Assembly: GCA_905250025.1 (NCBI GenBank)
Contig: CAJNOJ010000049.1
Span: forward strand, 1-64,000
Reading direction: 5' to 3'
From: Adineta ricciae
Lineage: Eukaryota; Rotifera; Eurotatoria; Adinetida; Adinetidae
Length of the DNA stretch: 64,000 nt
The notes under the pieces were generated by a model, which did no database searches, had not been told where the DNA came from, and worked only from the letters and a program-made list of their open reading frames with translations. Positions 20,525 through 32,289 of this stretch are shown piece by piece (positions within the stretch are counted from its first letter, which is position 1; each line of letters opens with the position of its first letter). The position numbers and the translations under genes are program-made.

Positions 20525-23500
20525 CTATTTCAAGGTATTAGTTGATGAATTCGAAGCCGAACGAGAGTTCAATCGAAAGATATTGAAATGTTTTGCTAGT
20601 GATACTCTTTTCGACGTCGTCGTCGCCGTCGCACTTGTGAATGGTTTCGGTGATATCGAACATGACGACGTTCCATCGACTGACGATGACGGCGAAGGAT
20701 TTTGTCGATGTTGTGGAGATGATGAAAATGGAATTTGCGGTTGATTTAACGAATAATTATTTATTGTTGTTAGTAGGATATTTGTACTATTATTATTGTA
20801 ATCATTTAACGATGATGATAATGACGCTGGTTGTTTCCACGGATAGATTCGATTGATATTCAATTCATTAGGCGGAGTCGAGATTTGAGAATAGTCATCA
20901 CGATTATATACAGTATATATGGTACATTTGTCAAACATTGATAGTAGACGTTCAACTTCTTTTCCTGATCGCCGTAGTACGTTGACACCTTCGATTGCAT
21001 ATATATATTCATTGATCTGGATGAAACAGAATATGACGAATGAGTATTTCTTTTTCTTTCGAAATTAAATCTTCTTACTCGAATTCCTGATGTGTATGCT
21101 GAACCGTATGGATCAAGTCTTTCAATATAACACGGTCCTTGACCTTGAAGTATTAATCCATAGCCACGCCGATCACGTTTAAGCTATAAAATATTGATGA
21201 ACTGAAACAAGACAAAAGTTTGGTCGTTCGCGACTTACTGAATAACTCTTCCAATGCCATGGAAGTTCTAATCTTTCGAGTTCATCAGCTGTCGGTCGAT
21301 TTTCTACAAAGAACAACAATCGATGATTCATTCATACGAAATCAAATCTGCTTTTCTTACCAGAATTTGCTGGTGAATTCAAACTAGCAGATTTCTTCCG
21401 TCGGAATCCTTCATTAGTAGTCGGCACTGTACATGTTAACTTAGTTGTGTAATCTGTTTCATCTCCATTAGAAACTTTTCGACTCGATTGTTGTTGTTCA
21501 TCATCGATTAATGAACTATTACTACTCGTCGCTGCAGAGATCTGATGTCGTCGTCCGTTCTGTTGTTGCAGTAATGATGATGGTGAAACAAATGCTTGTG
21601 CTGAAGGTGATGCACGAGAACAATACTGATGGCAACAGTTGCTTGCCGGTAATGATGGTGACAGTTTGCTTGAGGAATCATTACATTGGTAATTACTTTG
21701 AGCTCGATTTAGAGATATATTCGTTGGAAATTGAGATATTGTTGATGAACGATCCGCTGAAAAATGGAAGAAATTGACGATTAATGCATTTTTTTATTCG
21801 TCATCATCGATACTTACGACATGATGCACTCACGAATGTACTCGATTGATTTCGGGTTAATGGTGGTGAATGATGAGTTGGTGGTGATAATAGTATATCA
21901 TTTTGCATTAATGCAATTAGATCCAAACGTTTATTGGCTAATAAACGATGAGAATTACTGAGAACATATTGATGGTTATTATCATTATGAAATTTGTTTG
22001 AACAACAACAACAACAACAGTCCGTTTGGTGGTCACATTCATCTGAAAGGGAATTCGTTCCGTTGAATTTCTCTTCTCTTCCTAGGAAATTATTCATACC
22101 AAATCGAATCAGACCATACATAATCATATTATCAGCAAGACGTTCAACATTTTGCATATTTGCATTACTACGTAATGCAAGCATCCGTGCTAAATTATCA
22201 CCTTTAAGAACAATGCCCGGTTGCTCATCGTAGGGATTGGTTAATGGAATCTGTTGTTGTAAATCTACACCACGGCATTGACTTTTATCGAGCGTAAATA
22301 AACTATAATCAAAACAAAAGCAAATGTTTCGAATTCGATCAAGAAAAGAGAGTTTTCTTGTACCTTGTATAAGTTTCATAGATCGAGGCGAATTGTTGAA
22401 ATGAACGATTTTGATCTGCTGTGCCGTCGTCAAGACGGAATCGATAGAGATACTTCACATTATTATGTGACATTGAATTCGATGATGGATATTCAAATTC
22501 ATTTAGATCACAAACTAAATACGCAAAAGAATTAATTAGTATTTTCATTTGTTTGACGTTTTTCTTATTAATCTATCTTTTGCAGTTCAACTTGTCGACA
22601 TAGATAAAATTTGTCCTTGTTTATCTGTTACGACTTAGTTCACGCTGACCTGTCGATGTTATATTTCCTATGTTCTTTTCTTTCTCCCTCCCTTCTAAGC
22701 ATCTCTTAAGATGGTCGATCGTACGCAGTCGGTAGAAAGAAGAAAAAAGCAATTACGCGCTTGTGCTTCCGCTTACACATACCAAATTAATAATGAATGG
22801 AAGCAGAAGAAAAGAGGAAATTTTCTTTCTTCGTCTTCTCCGATGTCTCGTGTTTTTCCTTTTGGCTTCGTGCCAACGAATGACTTACCATGATGAATAA
22901 TTTTGAGTTTTTCGAGAACTTGAAAGATCTCTAAGCCATCGTCGATCGTTTTACATAATTGTTGTTTAATAAGCCAATCGATCGTTTCAGACGAATGAAA
23001 ACAATTATGAAATAACGAACGCGGACTGTTTTCATCATTCAAATAAGCTGAATATGAACGATGGATTAAGTTTTCTTCTCGCATTCGTTGTCTAAAAAAG
23101 AATAGAATGAGGTTAATTGTTCGACATCTGTTTTAATAATGTAAATAGTGAAGCACAGGAATGAGACAAAAGGATATTCCGATGACTCCCACGAGAAACA
23201 AAGATGTGCCTTGTTAATCGATTAAGAAGAAAACAAAAACTCCACTATTAAACTAATCAATCATCGATCAAACATGATGATCGATGAAGAAGGCACATTC
23301 TTACCTTAGATGTAATGCGGCTGTATAGATATCGACGAAATATTTTGTATTCGCCGAATTCGTATCCATGAAGTAGTTCCGATCATCGTCGAAATGATGA
23401 TGATGATGATGATGATTAGTACTGTTACTCGCCATTGTACTATCATTTGGAGACATCTTTATTGTTTCGTTATATTCACTACTTTGTATCGTAGCGATTT

Positions 23501-23578
23501 GACACATAGGATTGTTTGTTGTCGTCGTCGTCGTTGTTATTATTGTCGCTATCGAGGATTTCGAATGATTAGTTAATG
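20525..23578 (-). CDS. DEPTOR: DEPTOR-like protein: DEP-DEP-PDZ
   Basis: Exons 23578-23305, 23091-22889, 22514-22364, 22302-21818, 21756-21361, 21303-21239, 21183-21079 and 21016-20525 join in phase. From the ATG at 23507 this gives 2,100 nt, 699 aa. DEP1 has SLFHNCFHSSETIDWLIKQQ, KIIHHVCD and YLYRFRLDDGT, aligning step by step with human DEPTOR. A weaker DEP2 spans GIVLKGDNLARML to MIMYGLIRFG. A PDZ domain follows with RRGYGLILQGQGPCYIERLD and GVNVLRRSGKEVERLL. DEPTOR binds mTOR and restrains both TOR complexes. The protein is much longer than human DEPTOR (409 aa) because of low-complexity His, Cys, Ser and Asn runs and a C-terminal tail. An acceptor at 23579-23580 implies an upstream exon, so the true N terminus is open. 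P-Rex proteins share DEP/PDZ domains but need a DH-PH part not seen here. Confidence 0.72.
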
Positions 23579-24871
23579 CTAAAATAAAAACAATTTTGTT
23601 TTTTTAAAAATCTTCAGCCAGTTGCTCGTTTTTTCTTCTCCTTCTCTTTAATACAAACAATGAATACGCATACGCACACGTTAACGTATACTCACGAGCA
23701 CACTACTACTTCTATTCATTCAATATGTGTATGTGTCTCGCATTTTGCGACTTCACTCAGTATGTGTGTGTGTGCGAGTGCGCGCGCGTCATTCGACGAA
23801 CAAGAACATAGAAGAAGCATCTTTCCTTTCTGTCGCTTTTTTCCCTTCTCTTCCTCTTCATCGTCATAAATCGATGTAGGAAGAGAAGAAGAAGAAGAAG
23901 AAGAAACAGAACGAATCTATCACCGTTCTTTCCCTTAACGACTCCCCCTTCATGCCGTCCTCTTTTCTTTTCAGCGCCTACGCATACAAACACACACACA
24001 CACACAAGTTGCATACCATTCGGATGATTCTTCATCTTTACGCAATAACAATAACTTGACACATAAAGATAAAAAAAGTTTTTTTTTCTATTTCTTTTCT
24101 AATACGATAGGCGTACAGGGTCAAATCAAATGAAAATGATATGATGATGATGATGATAATAGATAACTGACAGTTTATTTCATCGGCCACATCGATTATC
24201 CTTTTCTTTTTTTTTGTTCTCTCTGAACAGTTCGATATATTCGATGATTCAAGGCATCCATTCACAATAGAACAGACATTTCTTTATATCTGTCTAGTCG
24301 TCTCGACAGACAGTTAAATTCTTTATTTAAATCAAAATTTATCTCGTTCTTCATATTTAGCCGTTCTCAGTTACCCTCGAACGATCCTTTGTACGCATAA
24401 AGCAATGGAGTACTACAATGAACGAAAACTCAAAGGTTATAGGAATTATTTAAAAAAAAAAAAGAGCAATAGGAACTTCGTCATGTTTGTTCGCAATACC
24501 AATCAGATTTCGTTCTCCTGACTCATGATACAAGTACTATTTGATTTCATCAGAAAAAAAAAAGAAAAGGTTATTTGACTGTGAAAGATGATATATTTCA
24601 TAGATACAAAAGGGAGAAAGAGAAGAAAAAAGATTCGAACTTTGCTTTTTTTTTACCTTTTACGTTTGCTATAAAATTTTCGTTTTGAATTAGTGATGTT
24701 GCTATCTGACCGTTTTGAACGTGTCTACAGCGAGATGAAGAAGAAGAAGAAGAAAGAGAAAACGAAGATGAATCGAATCTTTTCTTTCCAATGTCTCTCA
24801 CGTTTTAAAATAAAATGAAATAGATGCTCACATTCGCTCGTCCTCATCACACCGTGTCTGTATGTTTATGT

Positions 24872-24891
24872 GTGAGCGCGCGCGCGCTCAC
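24872..24891. repeat. Perfect 20-bp GC palindrome
   Basis: GTGAGCGCGCGCGCGCTCAC is a perfect inverted repeat of alternating purine and pyrimidine over its core. It sits in otherwise AT-rich DNA beside a GA run (24898-24914). Such runs can adopt Z-DNA or a cruciform; a biological role is not shown. Confidence 0.8.
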
Positions 24892-25424
24892 GCATCGAAA
24901 GAGAGAGAGAGAGGTAAGGAGAAAAGAGGCGAGATCGTGAGAAAATGCTTGCTCGCACGCTTGGCGCATCAACAGCGAACAAAAAAAGAATAAGTCAAGG
25001 TAGATCAATATCTCTCCTGGCACAGATCCAGATGTATGACCAATCCATTCCAGATTGCTTGTCCTGTATAAGTTAGAAAGAATGGTGTCAATATTGATAG
25101 TACCCATTCATGGACAAGTTTTGTACCGACATATTTATTATCTTCTTTCGAAGAAAAACTAATCTTAGTTCTTCTCAAGTATCATCAGGCGTATTATGAA
25201 GAAGAAAGTCACACATCTGGCCATTTTCACGTTATTTAGCTTTTTATTTCTATCCAAAAATTAGAATGCATGATAACGTCTTTGGAAAAGAAAAGGCATT
25301 CGGTGCTATTTCTAATGCTCACCAGAAAAATCATTCTCGTCGACTAAAATCTTATTACTACATGATTCATCATCGTAGGAGTAATGATTTGTTTTGTTAT
25401 ACGTACAGAACGAATGAGTATATA

Positions 25425-25458
<34 letters not shown>
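25425..25458. repeat. GA microsatellite
   Basis: A nearly pure (GA)n tract of about 30 bp, followed about 60 bp on by a (TC)-rich stretch near 25520-25540, so the two could pair as a weak inverted repeat. It inflates the ORFs called in this stretch, which I do not accept as genes. Confidence 0.85.
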
Positions 25459-25462
<4 letters not shown>

Positions 25463-27531
25463 GGCTGGAAATGAGCCAAAGAACACAGAAGTAGAAACAA
25501 ATGAACTCTACACTGTTTCTCTCTCTCTCTTTCTCTTCGTTCTCTTCTTCGCGTATATCTCAATATGTATTGATTTGGCCACATGCCAGAAAGACACATT
25601 CGTCAATAATGAAATGGTTAACGAGAAAGCAACACGATAGGAATGAATGAATGAATGAAATTATAGTACGATGAAGAGGATGTAGGCTGATGATGAATAA
25701 TGTATGAATATGTATTCTCTAACGACAACAATCATCGATGATAATGGTCATACGAGCTCATATAAAGAAATAGAAGTAAATATAATTATAAAAGATGTTG
25801 ACAAGTAAAATGATTCTGTCTAATATATTGATATTTGTCAATGAAAATGGAGACAATCAATGCACTATTTCAAATCTCTCTTTTTTTTTGAAAAAGAACG
25901 AGCATGTGAACACGTGAGAAATCAATGTCAACATCAATCTACGATGAAACTGTTATTCACTATTTATTCCTAAATCAATGGGAACTTCTCTCATCACTTA
26001 CTTCAATTCATTCTATTCACTCAATCTTGAGATGCCTTCAAGCATTCTCTTTACTTTATGCGCACTGTTCACTGTGTATAGTACATCGATGTTCCATAAG
26101 CGGCACTTTGCCTTCTTTTTTCGTTATTTTAACGGTGAGCATATGAAAATAGAATGTGTCTTCTGGCATTGAGTGCTTGCGCTTGTGTGATTGTTAATCT
26201 TGTCATCATATTATATGCGTCGCGAAACGAGTTTTTATACTCGGCAAATACGTAGGTGATGAGCAATCAATATTCAATGAGAATAATATTGACATCATCG
26301 AAAGTAACTAATCTATTTCGCGTATGATAAGACCTTTTTAATTAAGAATCGTAATCATCACCATAGAAACATATGCGCATGAAGATACTGAATTGATTTA
26401 AAAAACAACATCTTGACCTTTTTTTTCTGGGAAGATTCGTATAAGTAGTTGAATGAGGATGATACTTAAGAGCATAAACAAATCGAAAGATTTTCTATTC
26501 ATCATTGTCTCAAGTAGACGAACAAAAAGAACCTTCATTCCAAATTCGAAAAAACGCCAACAACATTTTACTCGATACTCGTTGGTTCAAGTATGAACGT
26601 CGGTACACGAATGGTAGATAGAGATGTGAAAGTTGTTCTATGAGTTCATAAGTCGTATACTTGAATTCGAAGGGGGGTAACGAAAGTAATAGAGAGAATT
26701 GAAACAAACGAAAAGACATGAAGCTATAGGATAACATCATTTGAAAGAATTTGTAGAGCTTCGTTTGAGAAAAAAAGATTCACATCGAGAGAGAAAGAGT
26801 CTTGTCATTAATGTTGTTAACATACAAACATCGCATTTGATTATAAGCGTATACTTTGGTTATATACACCAATGTTTGCCATTCTTAGGTTTCATATTTC
26901 AGTGTCTTGAAATGATCTTTTTTAGACGTGAGAAAAGAAGTCGTGATAAACAGCTACCATAGTTTAAGGACAATAGACGCAGAAGAAGAAAAAGAATCGA
27001 ATGATTCTCTTATTCTTTCACATTCAAACCTGAAGTACATTCAGGTCGTTGCTTATATTTACTCAATGATATAAGAATAAGTTGATGATTATCAAAACTT
27101 GCTGACGTATTCGATCAATCTGTCACTTCGCGATAATATATACTGAATAGTAGACAGAATGATAAGAACAATAATATTCGCCCTACACATCTGGATAGAT
27201 CATCTCACATCAATCCTATTGATTATAATGATATACATATTTTATTACAATCCTTTAACCTCGTATAATATCAAACACACATCAACATCGAGATATACAT
27301 ATCGCTTGCCAAAAAGAATCGATCAAAAAGAAGAAAAATATTAATTATTAAGTCTCTATTCTCAACGGATTTCTAAATGTGCAAAGGAATTTTCGATTAA
27401 AAAAATTTTCCGAGTGATTATCGAATATGTGCATAGTATTCCCGAGATTAATATAATTATAATTACCTCTTTAAATTGCCAGTCGAAATAAGTAACGACT
27501 TCTCGTGCGCATAGAAAAGACAAATTCTTAC

Positions 27532-27583
27532 ACATAAACATTTCTCGCACTTCATCTCTCTGGGGACTTGACACTGGTGGCAT
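27532..27583 (-). other. Candidate distal first exon of the DEPTOR-like gene
   Basis: Reverse-strand ATG at 27583 opens MPPVSSPQRDEVREMFM and reaches a strong donor GTAAGA at 27531 in phase 1. The first certain acceptor of the DEPTOR-like gene (23579-23580) also needs phase 1, and the joined frame has no stop. This would give a 740-residue protein and a 3,953-nt first intron. It is only a phase-compatible possibility. Confidence 0.25.
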
Positions 27584-30500
27584 TTACATTTGAATGAGTG
27601 TTGGCTTCGGTCCACCAGTATTACTATGAAACGGCGGCATATCATGAAAAGAAATTCTACTTCTGTGTTACAATGCCAGACATACTCATACATATTTCAA
27701 TGCAAAATCTAGAGCAGGCGACTAGGGCGTATTGTTTTTGTTTTCTTCTTTTTATTTTATTTGTTGTTATTACTTGTCGCGCGACGAATAATCAGGCAAA
27801 ACAAGTGAAGTGTACAAATACTTCATCTATTTTCTTTTCGCGAATGTTTCTAAGAAGATTTTGTTTAAGATAAAAGAACAGCAAGTACACTGATGTAAAT
27901 GTGAAAAACAAAATTTGTCATGTTCTGATGCAAGACAGCAGGTGTGTGCATATTCTTTCAAAATATCCACTCCTACGAATACACGCGTCAGTTATACTTA
28001 CTAGTCGGATAGAATGCGAGATGATGATATGAAGTGCGGGGAAGAACGCATCGTTAGGAATGTGAAGATATAGGCGTGTGTTTAACGAATGACATATTAA
28101 AAAGACATCAGACATGTTAATGATCACGACTTTTACGCTGCGCACTTTCTCTGTGACAATCAATATCGTTGTTGTTGTTGTTTTTCTCTTTCTTGTCTCC
28201 TGTAAATAATCATAAACGTATGCCGAGTCACTCATCAATTTCTTGTCTCTCCTCCTCCACAAACAAGTGACATTATACTGATGGCATAGAAAAAAAACAT
28301 CGACAAATGAGGACGAAAAAGGAAACGACTAAATGATTTCTACTCGATAACTTACCATTGTGCATGTTTATAAAACAATGAAAACCGTTACGATTGTGAC
28401 GTGTTGTTTGTCTCATGTGGACTGAATGAAGATTGCTGAATGAATACAAATCCACCTTTTTTTGCTCGTTTCTTTCTTTCTTTTTTCTCTCTATGTCTAT
28501 GTCTCTTGTTCTTTTATCAACAAAAGTAGTCAGAAGCATCAAGTAACAACGGCAAAATGAAAGAGAAAGAGAGAGTGTGTGTGTGAGGGTGAGTACGGTG
28601 GCCGGTAATTAGGTGACGAACGCGAGTGCTCGCTTGACGTTGTTATTTTTGTTGGTGATGCAAACGACGCAAAAAAAGGCATACGCACACAACAGAACAA
28701 GAAGAAGAGAGAAAAAACTGACGAGAAAGAGAGAAGAGAGTCGTGTTCTTCTTTTCCTTCACATAGTAGTAGAAATCATCTGATTGAATCAATGACATTG
28801 CAGCTTTGAATGTAGAAAGTCAGACCACACTATTTACTGACAAATCATGCTGCGTCAGCTTTGGGATCTTATGTAGCGAAAAACAAAATGGCTTAAATTT
28901 ACATATTTCAACGTTTTCCTTCGTGTTCTATTTCTCTTTTGTTGTTGAGTTACGCGATGAAAATATTTGTGATGATTGAAAGCAAAAAGAAATGAAATAC
29001 TATTTTATAAACATATCGAAAACAGACGAGACTGTGTCTAATGCAAATTTCATGGTATTTTTTTTATTTCTTTTCATACATGCATATGTCTACTATTGGC
29101 CAAACAAGAAATACTATACGAAACGGAGTGAAAATGGAAAAAAAAGCGAAGTGGGAACATATGCTGATATTGCAAATTATTCTACTTGGAAGAATATTTT
29201 AATTGCTAATCTTGACATCCTGACTAGCGTCTGACTAGACAATACATTGACTTTGTTGTATCGAGGAAGAATATTAATTAACATATTAAGGAAAGATCTG
29301 CTTTGCTTTGTCTTAGTTGAACGAGTGGATACGCGAAGCTTCATTGAAGATTAACAAGTGTATCTGTCAACAGAAAATTAGACGTTACTCAAGCGAGAAG
29401 ACCTTCTCTTGTTATGTGTAGAAATCAATTTGTTCCGTCTGATGGACAAGTTTATTTTGAATTTTCTTTCTCGAATTTCACTCGATTGATTGGTATCAAC
29501 GAATGAAAATAACACATCGATATGCTGCGATCATTCTTCTCTCGAACACGTCAAATATCTTCTGATATTTCTCTCATCAAAGGAATCGATCTACATTTTT
29601 GAGTGGTTATGTCTATTTAACAGACATTGTTATGTCTGTTTAATGGACAAAGCATAATCTTCATAATTTACGCATTATGTTTGTATAATAATCAAAGCAA
29701 TAATGATAAAGCCATTTGCGTATGTACACGCACACTTCTAGCATACGACTTCTGGCAATAAATAAACTGATATTTTCTGAAAATAAAACGCTGATTGACA
29801 TCTGCCAGGCAAATGGGTAAAAACAAAATGACCTTCTTGGAGAACACGGTCATCAAAAACTGTGTTAACAAGGACAAAACAGATTTTTTGTCCTAGATAA
29901 CTCCGTCGTGCGCAGTGAACTGTAAATGTGCTCGGAAGATTTGCCTATTTATCTATTCGAGCTAATTGAACTGAGCATATTTATCTTTCATCAAACTATA
30001 TAGAATGCTTGGAACATGTTAAGCATGAAGAAATCGTTCTGCATATAATGTTTATAGTAGTCTTCTAGGACAAACATTATTCGCTAGTGAAATATAAAAT
30101 AGTCGTCTAAAATAATATTATTTTTCAATAGATAATTCATAATGTTTAGAAGTCATTTACATAGGCAGATCTATTAAATATACATATACATCTATATTAG
30201 CTTTATTGATCGACGGAAACAAATGTCCGTATGTGGCTGAAAATGGCAGCCGTCTAAATGATTTTCGTTACGTTAAATGACTTGTTTGACGTCATCGATC
30301 TTGATTATCATTGTTTATCGGTTTGTATTCTCTCGTTCTCAAACTTTCCACTTACCTAAATTGTTGTCCGGAGTATTGTTTGTTCGCTGATGACATTTAT
30401 TGGCAGAATTGGAAAACAATAAAGCATCATTGGCATGCTCAATGAAACGCGAGACATGACAGAGAAGCGTTTTCAAAGGATATTTCATAGGAAAGAAAAG

Positions 30501-30870
30501 TAACAGAGAAAGCAAATCGACTGAAATGACGATTTATTAGTTCGATGTTGGTAGATATAGAAAATATCGAAAGGATAGTGTATATACATCAGTCGGCTAC
30601 GTTTTTTTTTATCGTTTCGTTTATTTTCTCTCATGTATGAATAAGAAAACATGAAATACTTACGCCAGTACGTTTGATGCGGAGTGTACATATGTGACGA
30701 GTATGTGTTTACTATAGAAACCACGCGAGTGAAAGTAGTTTCTATTTTGACGCCTCGAAATGATTTTATAGTTATTTATTGTGTGGATATTTTTGGTCCG
30801 GAATGATTTACCTTGACGAATTAGCACTTTTGGTAGTTAGTGTTAATTTCCTTGCAATTTTCTTAAATTT

Positions 30871-31593
30871 CTATGTATATTTCAATTGAGGTAAACATAA
30901 ATTATAAAAAGAACTCGAAAGAAAATCCTGAGGTACACTATACCATCGTAAATAGCCTGATTTTCGCAATTGATCGATTGACGCAAAACTTGGTCCAGAA
31001 TAATGCGGATCCTAAGTATGACACTTCTCGAATATATCTTTATTTACTGAAAAAAAGCTTACGAGTATCAAAAATTCTTGGTTCGACCGTACGGCAAGAA
31101 TACATTTCGATGCCGCATCGGCATCTCCACCCATCATCACTGGTGAACCGAATTCACGGAAATGCTCAGAAAGAATGTTCATATAATTCAATAGATCACA
31201 GCCATTCGACACGTGAACTATTTTGCAATCGACCTAAACATAACCGTGTTGAAATTTCAGGAAAATAGACCAACTTACATCGTAAAGTTGACTAAGCACC
31301 ATCGCTGCTTCACATGTGCCAATCCATTGATTTGATTTAACGAATGATTTTGGTTTATCTTCTAAATTAACGAGAATTTCTTGAATATTGATGATTGAAG
31401 GTACGCCGGAAAATGTGTGTGCTTTCTTAACATTGGTTACCCATGAACATAACGTTTGTAGCGTCCGATAGCCACAACCCCAACCTCGGTCATCGTGACC
31501 ATCACATTTGTAGTGATAGAAAGTCAGACTACCTCGAACAGGATCGATGGTTGTTTCCGTTTCATCGTGAACTCGATCTATTTGAAGTAACAT
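30871..31593 (-). CDS. UFSP1: Ufm1-specific cysteine protease, UFSP1-like
   Basis: Exons 31593-31279, 31233-31063 and 31011-30871 join in phase 0 to 627 nt, 208 aa. The catalytic Cys40 lies in DDRGWGCGYRTLQTLCSW, the family hallmark. The Asp-Pro-His box DPHYSG opens the last exon and supplies the catalytic Asp and His. QWIG, GSPVMMGG and WYSVPQDFLSSSFYNLCLP complete the C78 peptidase fold. The enzyme matures the UFM1 precursor and removes UFM1 from targets, in the UFMylation pathway that serves ER ribosome quality control. There is no long N-terminal domain as in UFSP2, so the size fits UFSP1. A CAG acceptor directly abuts the ATG (31594-31595), so no upstream coding exon is required. Confidence 0.9.
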
Positions 31594-31651
31594 CTGAAAT
31601 CAATTCATGAAATTAGTGCGCTTTCTCTAATAGTCTTTTTTTGTGCAATTC
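31594..31651. promoter_or_regulatory. Compact shared region between divergent start codons
   Basis: Only 58 bp separate the UFSP1-like ATG (-) from the first good ATG of the unknown gene at 31652 (+). If both starts are right, promoters and leaders must overlap with neighbouring exons. No TATA-like box is evident. Confidence 0.35.
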
Positions 31652-32196
31652 ATGAGTAACATGAATGGAAAAATAATCGATAATTCATTCAAATTACGTT
31701 CTAAACACTCTTCTCTCGATACGCTAATATCATCTCCGAAACAATCTCGAAAATTCTACCGTATTAGTAAAGAAACACTGCAGAAATATCATTCAAAACA
31801 CAAGGATGCACATCTTCATCAAAATGAAACGTCAATATCAATCGCAGAAGTCTCAACTACAGAAGCGTTATCTACTGAACAGAAAAGTACCACAACACAT
31901 TCAAATCAAACACCGTTCGATGCATTATTAGATAATTCAGAATGTGAGAGATCAGTTCCATAGCGAAGTAAAGTTTCGATTCGGTTTTAGTGAGTCATAT
32001 CGATGATAGCGAAGAGTTGACAAACACTTTTCTATCATCAATCAATCAGTTCGATTCATCGTGTAATTCAGATACGATACGAAGACATGAATCTAACGAT
32101 TGTTCATTAAATTCACAACCAAACTGTCGTGTTCGTATTCGATCAATCATGCAGCACATGTTAAGCGATGATTCCGATGGGTTTTCGCTTACTTAG
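31652..32196 (+). CDS. Unknown Ser/Thr-rich protein
   Basis: Exons 31652-31943 and 31991-32196 join across a 47-nt GT-AG intron in phase 1 to 498 nt, 165 aa. The product is rich in Ser, Thr, His and Asn with a basic first half (around SPKQSRKFYRISKE) and an acidic, Ser/Asp-rich second half ending DSDGFSLT. No membrane span, signal peptide or known domain is visible; it looks largely disordered. It is divergent from the UFSP1-like gene and convergent with EXOSC7, whose stop is 94 bp away. I do not recognise it. Confidence 0.6.
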
Positions 32197-32289
32197 GTGT
32201 GAATAAAAGTTCTAAGTGATTTCCGAAATAAAATGTATGATGAAATCAGAGATTTTTTTATTGATTTGCTAGATATAAAATGAAGCATT

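Larger units (their letters stand above)
23579..30870. other. Gene-poor, microsatellite-rich region
   Basis: 7.3 kb with no supported complete gene. All ORFs are short, overlap on both strands and lack domains. It holds many simple repeats: a GCGCGC-rich run at about 23770-23787, CA at about 23993-24006, GAA at about 23881-23905, a 20-bp GC palindrome at 24872-24891, and GA at 25425-25458. A candidate first coding exon for the DEPTOR-like gene lies at 27583-27532. The remainder probably holds UTRs, promoters and a long intron. The contrast with the surrounding gene density suggests regulatory content. Confidence 0.5.

Noticed and set aside
25266-25640. Paired 124- and 95-codon ORFs on opposite strands
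   Set aside because: Both owe their length to a GA/TC microsatellite; Arg-Glu and Leu-Ser runs are typical of such artefacts.
27463-27693. Reverse-strand ORF with a CxCxxC...CxxC pattern that looks like a zinc finger
   Set aside because: The Cys pattern is short, lacks other family residues, and an overlapping frame makes better sense as a possible first exon; neither is proven.
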